NCBI GenBank assembly: GCA_002154585.1
Contig: MUNG01000051.1
Coordinates: 1 to 42,622 of the forward strand
DNA from: Streptomyces pseudogriseolus
Lineage (GTDB): Bacteria > Actinomycetota > Actinomycetes > Streptomycetales > Streptomycetaceae
DNA: 42,622 nucleotides
Direction of reading: 5' to 3'
The notes under the pieces are model-generated. The model ran no database searches. It was not told the DNA's origin and was given only the letters and a program-made list of their open reading frames with translations. The position numbers and the translations under genes were made by a program. Shown one piece after another: positions 32,616 through 40,688 of this stretch. Numbering within the stretch: position 1 is the first letter of the stretch; each line of letters begins with the position of its first letter.

Positions 32616-32621
32616 TAGACT
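32616..32621 (+). promoter_or_regulatory. -10 element for near-leaderless folC
   Basis: TAGACT, 7 nt, then GTG at 32629. The only purine run (GGGGA) lies too close to the GTG to serve as a normal ribosome site. Confidence 0.45.
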
Positions 32622-32628
32622 GGGGACC

Positions 32629-34149
32629 GTGAGCGAGCGCCCAGATTCAGCAGGTCCCGACCCGGACGACACCTTCGAGGAGTTCGCGGAGCTCGTGGAG
32701 GAGGAGACCCGCCGCGACCCCGACCTCGCGGTGATCGAGGCCGGCAGCCGTACGCTGCGCACCCAGGGCGGCCCGCCGCAGGCGGACGTCCCGGCGCGCC
32801 CCGCCGACCCCGAGGTCGACAAGGCCCTGCGCGAGGTGGAGGCCGAGCTCGCCACCCGCTGGGGCGAGACCAAGCTCGAGCCCTCGGTGGACCGCATCAC
32901 CGCCCTGATGGACGTGCTGGGCGAGCCGCAGCGCTCGTACCCCTCGATCCACATCACCGGAACCAACGGCAAGACCTCCACCGCCCGCATGATCGAGGCG
33001 CTGCTCGGCGCCTTCGACCTGCGTACCGGCCGCTACACCTCCCCGCACGTCCAGTCGGTCACCGAGCGGATCAGCCTCGACGGCGCGCCCGTCTCCGCCG
33101 AGCGGTTCGTGGAGACGTACCAGGACGTCAAGCCGTACGTGGAAATGGTCGACGCCGCGCAGGAGTACCGGCTGTCCTTTTTCGAGGTGCTGACCGGCAT
33201 GGCGTACGCCGCCTTCGCGGACGCGCCGGTGGACGTGGCCGTCGTCGAGGTCGGCATGGGCGGCACCTGGGACGCGACCAACGTCATCGACGCCGGCGTC
33301 GCCGTGATCACGCCGATCGACCTGGACCACACCGACCGGCTCGGCGGCACGCCCGCGGAGATCGCCGGTGAGAAGGCCGGCGTGATCAAGCCGCAGGCGA
33401 CGGTCGTCATGGCGCAGCAGCCGGTGGACGCGGCGCAGGTGCTGCTGAAGAAGGCCGTCGAGCTGGACGCCACCGTGGCCCGCGAGGGCCTGGAGTTCGG
33501 CGTGCTGGACCGGCAGGTCGCCGTCGGCGGCCAGCTGATGACGCTGCGCGGACTGGGCGGCGAGTACACCGAGGTGTTCCTGCCGCTGCACGGCGCCCAC
33601 CAGGCGCACAACGCGGCGGTCGCCCTCGCGGCCGTCGAGGCGTTCTTCGGTGTCGGCGCCCAGCGTGCCGAGCCGCTCGACATCGACACCGTACGGCGGG
33701 CGTTCGCCTCCGTCGCCTCGCCGGGCCGGCTGGAGATCGTGCGCCGGTCGCCGACCGTCGTGCTGGACGCCGCGCACAACCCGGCGGGCGCGCGGGCCGC
33801 GGCCGCCGCGATCGGCGAGGCCTTCGACTTCAGCCGTCTCATCGGCGTGGTCGGCGCGAGCGGCGACAAGAACGTGCGGGAGCTGCTGGAGGCGTTCGAG
33901 CCGGTCTTCGCCGAGGTCGTCGTCACGCAGAACTCCAGCCACCGCGCGATGGACGCGGACGCGCTGGCCGCGATCGCCGTGGAGGTGTTCGGGGAGGACC
34001 GCGTGCAGGTCGAGCCGCGGCTGCCGGACGCCCTGGAGGCCGCGATCACGCTGGCCGAGGAGGAGGGCGAGTTCGCCGGCGGCGGTGTGCTCGTCACCGG
34101 TTCCGTCATCACGGTCGGCGAGGCCCGGCTGCTCCTGGGGAAGGGCTGA
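32629..34149 (+). CDS. folC: Folylpolyglutamate synthase / dihydrofolate synthase
   Basis: A 506-aa Mur-ligase-like enzyme that adds glutamate to dihydropteroate and to folates. The P-loop G-T-N-G-K-T-S is at 111-117, followed by the folate-site region Y-T-S-P-H-V and E-R-I. V-E-V-G-M-G-G-T-W-D-A-T-N and T-P-I-D-L-D-H-T-D complete the ATPase site, and L-D-A-A-H-N-P-A-G marks the C-terminal domain. The N-terminus has an extra acidic stretch of about 65 residues before the catalytic core (D-P-D-D-T-F-E-E-F), a feature I recall from other streptomycete FolC proteins. The GTG at 32629 follows TAGACT by 7 nt. The next gene starts 6 bp after its stop and is probably coupled. Confidence 0.95.
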   Translation: MSERPDSAGPDPDDTFEEFAELVEEETRRDPDLAVIEAGSRTLRTQGGPPQADVPARPADPEVDKALREVEAELATRWGETKLEPSVDRITALMDVLGEPQRSYPSIHITGTNGKTSTARMIEALLGAFDLRTGRYTSPHVQSVTERISLDGAPVSAERFVETYQDVKPYVEMVDAAQEYRLSFFEVLTGMAYAAFADAPVDVAVVEVGMGGTWDATNVIDAGVAVITPIDLDHTDRLGGTPAEIAGEKAGVIKPQATVVMAQQPVDAAQVLLKKAVELDATVAREGLEFGVLDRQVAVGGQLMTLRGLGGEYTEVFLPLHGAHQAHNAAVALAAVEAFFGVGAQRAEPLDIDTVRRAFASVASPGRLEIVRRSPTVVLDAAHNPAGARAAAAAIGEAFDFSRLIGVVGASGDKNVRELLEAFEPVFAEVVVTQNSSHRAMDADALAAIAVEVFGEDRVQVEPRLPDALEAAITLAEEEGEFAGGGVLVTGSVITVGEARLLLGKG

Positions 34150-34155
34150 CATCCG

Positions 34156-34506
34156 TTGCGTACGCTCTGTTCTTCGACGCTGATCGGCGAGTTCTTCGTC
34201 ATCGGGTTCGCCGGTCTGGTCGCGATGAAGCAGCCCGACCTGTCGACCGGCACGGTGTGGACGGTCTGCGGCATCGCCATGTTCCTGTCCGTGGCGCTCT
34301 GCGGGATGGTCGGCCGGCCGGGCGGGGTGGCCCTCGGGTGGGCGCTGCAGCTCGCGCTGATCGCCTCCGGCGTGTTCGTCCCGATGATGTTCTTCATGGG
34401 CGCGGTCTTCGCGCTGCTGTGGTGGGCGTCGGTGCACTTCGGGCGAAAGGTGGACGAGGCGAAGGCCCGCTTCGCCGCACAGGCGCAGCAGCCCGACACT
34501 GCGTGA
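34156..34506 (+). CDS. Small membrane protein, DUF4233 family
   Basis: A 116-aa protein with three to four hydrophobic segments (about 10-25, 33-50, 58-76, 78-96) and a charged C-terminal tail. It starts M-R-T-L-C-S-S-T-L-I-G-E-F, which I recognise as the DUF4233 family that commonly follows folC in actinobacteria. The only possible start is a TTG at 34156: the in-frame TGA two codons before it is also the folC stop. GGGGAAGGG at the end of folC gives the ribosome site, so translation is coupled to folC. Function is unknown; conserved linkage to folC and ndk is the main clue. Confidence 0.82.
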   Translation: MRTLCSSTLIGEFFVIGFAGLVAMKQPDLSTGTVWTVCGIAMFLSVALCGMVGRPGGVALGWALQLALIASGVFVPMMFFMGAVFALLWWASVHFGRKVDEAKARFAAQAQQPDTA

Positions 34507-34570
34507 CGGACCGTGCGACACGCCCGGTAACCTCGGTGCCCCGCACCATTTGACCCACAAGGAGCCCGCA

Positions 34571-34984
34571 GTGAGCCAGCGCACCCTCGTCCTCCTCAAG
34601 CCCGACGCCGTCCGTCGTGGCCTGACCGGCGAGATCATCAGCCGCATCGAGCGCAAGGCCGGCTGGACCATCACCGCGCTGGAGCTGCGCACGCTGGACC
34701 AGGACACGCTGGAGCAGCACTACGGCGAGCACAAGGGCAAGCCGTTCTACGAGCCGCTCGTGGAGTTCATGGCGTCCGGACCGGTCGTCGCGATGATCGT
34801 CGAGGGTGAGCGGGTGATCGAGGGCCTGCGTCAGCTCGCCGGGCCCACCGACCCGATCGCCGCCGCGCCCGGCTCGATCCGCGGCGACTACGGCGTGATC
34901 GTGCGGGAGAACCTGATCCACGCGTCCGACTCGGAGGAGTCCTCCGCGCGCGAGATCAAGATCTTCTTCCCGGGCCGCGTCTGA
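34571..34984 (+). CDS. ndk: Nucleoside diphosphate kinase
   Basis: A 137-aa enzyme that transfers the gamma phosphate of ATP to nucleoside diphosphates through a phosphohistidine. The catalytic His117 is in N-L-I-H-A-S-D-S-E-E-S-A; the substrate-binding residues in K-P-D-A-V-R-R-G (near 10-17) and the R-G-D-Y loop are present. The GTG at 34571 has AAGGAG 7 nt upstream. It follows the DUF4233 gene by 64 bp. A terminator lies 13 bp after the stop, separating it from mreB. Confidence 0.97.
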   Translation: MSQRTLVLLKPDAVRRGLTGEIISRIERKAGWTITALELRTLDQDTLEQHYGEHKGKPFYEPLVEFMASGPVVAMIVEGERVIEGLRQLAGPTDPIAAAPGSIRGDYGVIVRENLIHASDSEESSAREIKIFFPGRV

Positions 34985-35420
34985 GCGTTCCCCACGCGCG
35001 CGCCGGTCGCTCCCGTGACCGGCGCGCCCCGGTCCCGGACGGTCCCCGACGGTCCTTGGCGGTGACCCGGTGCTGCCGCCCGGACACGCCGTGGCGTCGC
35101 CGCGCGCGGGCGTTCCGTCGCGACGAAATCCGCGCATAACGATCACGTCGCGGACCCGGCCCGGTTATTTGTCGTCCCTCGTACGGTCTGAGAGCTTTGC
35201 CCTCGGGCCTTTTCTGGCATATGCACGGCGTTCGGGGGAACGGATGCCCCCGTTGGCCCGTCTCCAAAGGCAGGGCGACGCGCCATCTGATGACAATGGC
35301 GAAGACCCTCGCACAGTGTGCGCGAAGGCACGTCTACCATGGACGCCATCGCGTCACCGCACCCACCTCGCCGACCTGAAAAGCCCTCAAAAGCTTCGTG
35401 GGAAGGCCAGACGAATCCTG
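34985..35420. other. 436-bp upstream region of mreB
   Basis: Contains the ndk terminator at 34998-35027, then about 390 bp without a convincing gene. Visible elements are a CGGGGG/CCCCCG hairpin at about 35233-35252, the small inverted repeat CGCAC-AGT-GTGCG near 35310, and possible -10 hexamers (CATATG near 35218, TACCAT near 35336). From memory, S. coelicolor mreB has several promoters, so a long regulatory region fits. Confidence 0.55.
34998..35027. terminator. Terminator of ndk
   Basis: Perfect 11-bp stem GCGCGCCGGTC / GACCGGCGCGC with an 8-nt loop. Confidence 0.85.
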
Positions 35421-36452
35421 ATGGGGAACTCAATGTCGTTCATCGGCCGTGACATGGCTGTCGACCTCGGGACCGCCAACACGCTGGTGTACGTCAGGGG
35501 TCGCGGAATCGTACTCAACGAGCCGTCCGTCGTCGCGATCAACACCAACACCGGTGGCATCCTCGCGGTCGGTGCCGAAGCGAAGAAGATGATCGGACGC
35601 ACGCCGGGCAACATCGTCGCCGTGCGCCCTCTGAAGGACGGCGTCATCGCCGACTTCGAGATCACCGAGCGGATGCTCCGCTACTTCATCCTGAAGATCC
35701 ACAAGCGGCGGTATCTGGCTCGCCCGCGGGTCGTCGTCTGCGTGCCCTCCGGCATCACGGGCGTCGAGCGCCGCGCCGTCATCGAGGCGTCGTCCCAGGC
35801 CGGCGCCCGCCAGGTGCACATCATCGAGGAGCCCATGGCGGCCGCCATCGGCTCCGGCCTCCCGGTCCACGAGGCCACGGGCAACATGGTGGTGGACATC
35901 GGCGGCGGCACCACGGAGGTCGCGGTCATCTCCCTCGGCGGCATCGTCACCGCCCAGTCCATCCGCGTCGCGGGCGACGAGCTGGACAACGCCATCATCC
36001 AGCACATCAAGAAGGAGTACTCGCTCCTTCTGGGTGAACGGACGGCGGAACAGATCAAGATCACGATCGGTTCGGCGTACGACCTCGACACCGACGAGCA
36101 CACCGAAATCCGTGGCCGGGACCTCGTCTCCGGGCTGCCGAAGACCGTGGTGATCTCCGCCGCCGAGGTGCGCAAGGCGATCGAGGAACCGGTCAACGCC
36201 ATCGTGGACGCCGTCAAGACGACCCTCGACAAGTGTCCGCCCGAGCTGTCCGGCGACATCATGGACCGCGGCATCGTGCTGACCGGCGGCGGCGCCCTGC
36301 TGCGCGGCCTCGACGAGCGGCTGCGCCGGGAGACCGGCATGCCGATCCACATCGCCGAGGACCCCCTGGACAGCGTGGCGCTCGGCTCCGGCAAGTGCGT
36401 CGAGGAGTTCGAGGCCCTCCAGCAGGTGCTGGACGCCCAGCCCCGCCGATGA
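35421..36452 (+). CDS. mreB: Rod-shape/sporulation cytoskeletal protein MreB
   Basis: A 343-aa actin-like ATPase that forms membrane-bound filaments. In streptomycetes it acts mainly in sporulation septa and spore-wall thickening rather than tip growth. Actin-fold motifs: [10 protein letters not shown] near residue 12 (phosphate 1), [10 protein letters not shown] near 158 (phosphate 2), and L-T-G-G-G-A-L-L near 290 (adenosine). Two starts are possible: ATG 35421 (M-G-N-S-M-S-F-I-G, no ribosome site) and ATG 35433 (M-S-F-I-G, with GGGGAA 5 nt upstream, 339 aa). I give the longer form, as I recall it for S. coelicolor, but the shorter has the better site. A strong stem-loop after the stop should limit read-through into mreC. 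Confidence 0.95.
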   Translation: MGNSMSFIGRDMAVDLGTANTLVYVRGRGIVLNEPSVVAINTNTGGILAVGAEAKKMIGRTPGNIVAVRPLKDGVIADFEITERMLRYFILKIHKRRYLARPRVVVCVPSGITGVERRAVIEASSQAGARQVHIIEEPMAAAIGSGLPVHEATGNMVVDIGGGTTEVAVISLGGIVTAQSIRVAGDELDNAIIQHIKKEYSLLLGERTAEQIKITIGSAYDLDTDEHTEIRGRDLVSGLPKTVVISAAEVRKAIEEPVNAIVDAVKTTLDKCPPELSGDIMDRGIVLTGGGALLRGLDERLRRETGMPIHIAEDPLDSVALGSGKCVEEFEALQQVLDAQPRR

Positions 36453-36465
36453 CACACCGCCACGA

Positions 36466-36502
36466 CTCCGCCGTACGGGACGTTCCCTCCCGTACGGCGG
36501 AG
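36466..36502. terminator. Stem-loop between mreB and mreC
   Basis: Perfect 15-bp stem CTCCGCCGTACGGGA / TCCCGTACGGCGGAG with a 7-nt loop, 13 bp after the mreB stop. Expected to make most mreB mRNA monocistronic. Confidence 0.85.
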
Positions 36503-36619
36503 CGCTGGTGCCGAGGGGCGGTGCGGGCGGTGACGCCCCGAAGACCCCTCATGCCGACCCACACCTGAACAGACTTCACCTCATACCCGTTCTCGACGAG
36601 GAAGGCACGGCCGCCGCAC

Positions 36620-37561
36620 GTGAGGGACACGAAAGAGAGCCGGCTGCTCCTGGTGCTGCTGATCGCCATCGCGTTCGCGCTGATCACGGTGGACATCCGC
36701 GGCGGGGAGGACTCACCGGTCGACGGTGCCCGCCAGGCGGCCGCGTCGGTCTTCGGCCCGATCGAGAACGGCGTGTCCAGCGCGGTCGACCCGATCGGCA
36801 ACGCCGTCACCGCCGTCCGTGAGTCCGGCGACCGCCACGACCGGCTCGCCGCACTGGAGCGGGAGAACGCCGCCCTCAAGGCCGAACTCGGCAGCGACGA
36901 CCGCGGGCGCAGCCGGCTCAAGCAGCTCGACAAACTGCTCGGCATCGCCGGCAAGGGCCAGTACGGCATCAAGGGCGCCCAGGTCATCGCCATAGGAGCC
37001 GCCCAGGGCTTCTCCTGGACCATCACCATCGACGCCGGCGCCGACGACGGCATCAAGCGCGACATGACCGTCCTCAACGGCGACGGACTGGTCGGCCGTG
37101 TCACCACCGTCGGCCCCAGCACCGCCACGGTGCTCCTCGCCAGCGACCCCGACTTCACCGTCGGCACCCGCATGGAGGCCGGCGACGAACTCGGCTTCGC
37201 CTCCGGCCAGGGCGACCGCCCCCTGCGCGTCGAACTCCTCAACGGCAAGGCCGAGGTCAAGAAGGGCGACCGGCTCGTCACCTTCGGCTCGCAGGCGGAC
37301 AAGCCGTTCGTGCCCGGCGTCCCCGTCGGCGTCGTCTCCCGCGTCGACCCCTCCGGCGGTGACCTCACCCGCACCCTGTACGTCACGCCGTTCGTGAACT
37401 TCAGCAAGCTGGACGTGGTCGGCGTCGTCGTCCAGGCGCCGAAGAAGGACCCGCGCGACACCGTGCTCCCCAGGAAGCCCGAGCCGACCCCCACGCCGAC
37501 CGTGACCGTGACCGTCACGCCCTCGGCGCCCGCCGACGGTCCCGACCAGCCAGAGCAGTAG
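36620..37561 (+). CDS. mreC: Rod-shape-determining protein MreC
   Basis: A 313-aa bitopic protein of the elongation/spore-wall machinery, linking MreB and MreD to penicillin-binding proteins. It has a short N-terminal cytoplasmic start, one membrane helix (about 8-26), a coiled-coil segment (about 70-95, L-A-A-L-E-R-E-N-A-A-L-K-A-E-L), and the two-barrel MreC domain (about 115-275). The C-terminal 40 residues are Pro/Thr-rich (P-T-P-T-P-T-V-T-V-T-V-T). The GTG at 36620 has GAGGAAGG about 13 nt upstream, further than usual. It is followed by mreD after 13 bp, in the mreCD-mrdA-rodA operon. Confidence 0.95.
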   Translation: MRDTKESRLLLVLLIAIAFALITVDIRGGEDSPVDGARQAAASVFGPIENGVSSAVDPIGNAVTAVRESGDRHDRLAALERENAALKAELGSDDRGRSRLKQLDKLLGIAGKGQYGIKGAQVIAIGAAQGFSWTITIDAGADDGIKRDMTVLNGDGLVGRVTTVGPSTATVLLASDPDFTVGTRMEAGDELGFASGQGDRPLRVELLNGKAEVKKGDRLVTFGSQADKPFVPGVPVGVVSRVDPSGGDLTRTLYVTPFVNFSKLDVVGVVVQAPKKDPRDTVLPRKPEPTPTPTVTVTVTPSAPADGPDQPEQ

Positions 37562-37574
37562 GAGCTGTCACCCC

Positions 37575-38243
37575 ATGCGCGTCAACCGGATCCTGCTCTC
37601 CAGCTCGCTGATCGTCGTCGCCCTCGTCGTCCAGGTGAGCGTCCTCGCCCGCCTCCACCTCCCCGGCGCCGTCCCCGACCTGCTGCTGCTCGTCGTCCTC
37701 GGACTCGCCCTGGTCTACGGCCACGTCGGCGGCGCCCTCGTCGGCTTCGCCGCCGGCCTCCTCGCCGACCTCGCCCCGCCCGCCGACCACGCCGCCGGCC
37801 GCTACGCCCTCGTGCTGTGCGTCATCGGCTACCTCGCCGGACTCGTCAAACCCGAGAGCGGGCAGGTGAGGACGGCGGCCGGACCCATGCTCGTGGTGGT
37901 CGCCGCCGCCGTCGGCTCCACCCTCCTCTACGCCGGCGTCGGCGCCCTCGTCGGGGACACCGCGGCCCGCCATGTCGGCCTCAGCGGCCTGCTGTTCACC
38001 GCCGCCCTGTACGACCTGCTGCTCGCGCCTTTCGTGGTGCCCGGCGTGATGGCTCTCGCGCGGCGCGCCGAGAACGACCCCCTCGCCGAGACGAACTCCG
38101 CCAAGGCCGGCGACATCTCCTCCGGCTGGCTGTCCGGCGGCACCGGCCTGCGCATCGGCGGCCAGCGCAGCGGCCTGCGGGTCAAGGCGGCCCGCGCCCG
38201 CTCGGCCCGCGCCGGACGCATCAAGGGGGTCAAGCGCCTGTGA
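37575..38243 (+). CDS. mreD: Rod-shape-determining protein MreD
   Basis: A 222-aa integral membrane protein with about five to six helices (from L-L-S-S-S-L-I-V-V-A-L-V-V to residue 165), matching MreD. The C-terminal 55 residues are a basic cytoplasmic tail (R-S-G-L-R-V-K-A-A-R-A-R-S-A-R-A-G-R) longer than in rod-shaped Gram-negatives. The ATG at 37575 has AGGAG 11 nt upstream overlapping the end of mreC. It acts with MreB, MreC, PBP2 and RodA in spore-wall synthesis. A 114-bp gap separates it from the penicillin-binding-protein gene. Confidence 0.93.
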   Translation: MRVNRILLSSSLIVVALVVQVSVLARLHLPGAVPDLLLLVVLGLALVYGHVGGALVGFAAGLLADLAPPADHAAGRYALVLCVIGYLAGLVKPESGQVRTAAGPMLVVVAAAVGSTLLYAGVGALVGDTAARHVGLSGLLFTAALYDLLLAPFVVPGVMALARRAENDPLAETNSAKAGDISSGWLSGGTGLRIGGQRSGLRVKAARARSARAGRIKGVKRL

Positions 38244-38357
38244 CCTCCCGAAACTTCACCGGTACGAGTGAACGCGGCTGGAACGCGCGTCCACCGGCCG
38301 GTCGTTCACCACTCGTCAGCTCACACCCGCACGCGCTCTGAGAGGGGAGGAAGCCGC

Positions 38358-40688
38358 GTGACCAACATCCCCGAGACCGGCCGCAGCCCCCGGGTCCAGA
38401 TCCGGCTCGTCGTCATCCAGGTCCTCGTCATCTCCCTCCTCGGCACCCTCGGCGGGCGGCTGTGGTACCTCCAGATCCGCGAGGGCGACCAGTACGCCAA
38501 GGAGGCCTCCGGCAACCACGTGCAGCAGGTCGTCCAGCCCGCCGTGCGCGGCTCCATCCTGGACGCCCGCGGCGTGCCCCTCGCGGACAACGAGACGCGG
38601 CTCGTCGTCTCCGCCTCCCGCACGGACCTGATGAAGATGGACGACGACGGCAAGGCCGTCCTCACCAAGCTGGCCGGCGTCCTCGGCATGAAGCCCGCGG
38701 ACGTCATGATGAAGGTCCGGCTGTGCAACGCCGAGACCCCCCAGCCCTGCTGGAACGGCTCGCCCTACCAGCCGATCCCCATCACCGACGAGGCCACCCC
38801 GCGCCAGGCCCTCCAGATCCGCGAGCGCGTCGAGGACTTCCCCGGCATCACCGCGGAACCGCAGGCCCTGCGCCGCTACCCGAGCCCCGGCAAGGCCAAC
38901 ACCGCCCAGGTCCTCGGCTACCTCTCCCCGGTCACCGACGAGGAGATCCAGCAGGCCCAGGACACCGACTCGCCCTACCTGCGCTCCGACATGGTCGGCC
39001 GCTCCGGCCTGGAGCGGCAGTACGACAAGCAGCTGCGCGGCAAGGCCGGCGTCACCCGCTACGAGGTCGACAAGCTCGGCCGCGTCCTCGGCCAGGCCCA
39101 GTCCGACCCCGCCGAGCCCGGCGCCAACCTCGTCACCAGCATCGACGCCCGCGTGCAGCGCATCGCCGAGTACCAGCTCAACGAGGCGATGAAGGAGGCC
39201 CGCAAGCAGCACGACCGCAACACCGGGCGCAACTACGAGGCCGACTCCGGCGCCGTCGTCGTCATGGAGGCCAGGACCGGCCGCGTCGTCGCCATGGCCT
39301 CCAACCCGACCTACGACCCCAACTCCTGGGTCGGCGGCATCTCCGCCAAGGACTACGCGGCCCTCACCGGCACCAAATCCAACTACCCGCTGCTCAACCG
39401 CGCCATCCAGGGCCAGTCGGCGCCCGGCTCCATCTTCAAGGTGATCCCGACGGCCGCCGCCATCAAGGCCGGCTACTCCTTCGAGGGCCCCTACAACTGC
39501 TCCAGCTCCTACTCCATCGGCGGCCAGGTCTTCAAGAACTTCGAGTCGCAGAACCACGGCCCCATCAGCCTCGGCCGGGCGCTCGAGGTCTCCTGCGACA
39601 CCGTCTTCTACGCCCTCTCCCACGAGGAGTGGAAGCGCGACGGCGGCAACAAGCCCAAGAAGAACGCCCACGACTGGTTCTACAAGACCGCCCACCAGTT
39701 CGGTCTCGGCGAGGAGACCGGCATCGACCTGCCCAACGAGGTCACCGGCCGCGTCCCCGACCGCCAGTGGAAGGCCGACTACTGGAAGGCCAACAAGGAC
39801 GCCTGGTGCAAGTACGGCAAGAAGGGCGGCAGCTACGCCGAGCAGATCGCCTACGAGAACTGCCTCGAAGGCAACCGGCTGCGCGCCGGTGACTCGGTGA
39901 ACTACTCCATCGGCCAGGGCGACACGCTCGTCACCCCCATCCAGATGGCCACCATCTACGCCGCCATCTCCAACGGCGGCACGCTGTACGACCCCACCGT
40001 CGGCAAGGCCGTCATCAGCCCCGACGGCAAGACCGTCACGGAGATCAAGCCCCAGGCCCACGGCAAGCTGCCCACGTCGAAGAAGACGCTCAAGCAGATA
40101 GACGAAGCCCTCGAAGGAGTCGCCACCCGCGGTACGGCCGCGTGGCGGTTCGGCGGCTGGCCGCAGGACAAGATCCCGATGCACGCCAAGACCGGTACGG
40201 CCGAGGTGTACGGCAAGCAGACCACCTCGTGGTTCGCCACCTACACCAAGGACTACGCGATCGTCATGACGATCTCCCAGGGCGGTACCGGCTCCGGCGC
40301 CTCGGGCCCCGCCGTGCGCAACATCTACAACGCCCTCTACGGCGTGTCCGAGGACGGCGAGATCGACAGCAAGAAGGCCCTGCTGCCCACGCCGCAGAAG
40401 ACCCTCCCCAAGGTCCGCACCGACGGCACCATCGCCTCGCCGAAGACCGCCAAGGACTTCGCCAAGCAGTTCAGCGCCTCCCCGTCCCCGGACGCCGAGG
40501 CCACGACCCCGCAGGGCGACGACCCCGCCGACCCGCAGCAGGCGGGCACCACCCCGTCCCCGGAGAACACCAACCGCGACACCCGCCGCAGGCGACGGCG
40601 CGGCGGCGGCCCGGGCCGCGGCGGCGGACACCCACGCGGCCGCGCACGCCGCCCGCGCGCGGCCCGGCCGGAGAGGACGGCGTCATGA
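38358..40688 (+). CDS. mrdA: Penicillin-binding protein 2 (class B peptidoglycan transpeptidase)
   Basis: A 776-aa class B PBP cross-linking peptidoglycan together with the RodA polymerase. One N-terminal membrane anchor (about 15-35) is followed by the dimerisation/pedestal domain, then the transpeptidase domain. The catalytic triad motifs are S358-I-F-K361 (in S-A-P-G-S-I-F-K), S412-C-D (the SxN position, here Asp), and K611-T-G. The C-terminus is unusual: after a Pro/Thr/Ser-rich linker it ends in about 35 residues dominated by Arg and Gly (R-R-R-R-R-R-G-G-G-P-G-R). The GTG at 38358 has GGGGAGGAAG upstream. Its stop overlaps the rodA ATG as ATGA, so the two are coupled. Confidence 0.95.
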   Translation: MTNIPETGRSPRVQIRLVVIQVLVISLLGTLGGRLWYLQIREGDQYAKEASGNHVQQVVQPAVRGSILDARGVPLADNETRLVVSASRTDLMKMDDDGKAVLTKLAGVLGMKPADVMMKVRLCNAETPQPCWNGSPYQPIPITDEATPRQALQIRERVEDFPGITAEPQALRRYPSPGKANTAQVLGYLSPVTDEEIQQAQDTDSPYLRSDMVGRSGLERQYDKQLRGKAGVTRYEVDKLGRVLGQAQSDPAEPGANLVTSIDARVQRIAEYQLNEAMKEARKQHDRNTGRNYEADSGAVVVMEARTGRVVAMASNPTYDPNSWVGGISAKDYAALTGTKSNYPLLNRAIQGQSAPGSIFKVIPTAAAIKAGYSFEGPYNCSSSYSIGGQVFKNFESQNHGPISLGRALEVSCDTVFYALSHEEWKRDGGNKPKKNAHDWFYKTAHQFGLGEETGIDLPNEVTGRVPDRQWKADYWKANKDAWCKYGKKGGSYAEQIAYENCLEGNRLRAGDSVNYSIGQGDTLVTPIQMATIYAAISNGGTLYDPTVGKAVISPDGKTVTEIKPQAHGKLPTSKKTLKQIDEALEGVATRGTAAWRFGGWPQDKIPMHAKTGTAEVYGKQTTSWFATYTKDYAIVMTISQGGTGSGASGPAVRNIYNALYGVSEDGEIDSKKALLPTPQKTLPKVRTDGTIASPKTAKDFAKQFSASPSPDAEATTPQGDDPADPQQAGTTPSPENTNRDTRRRRRRGGGPGRGGGHPRGRARRPRAARPERTAS

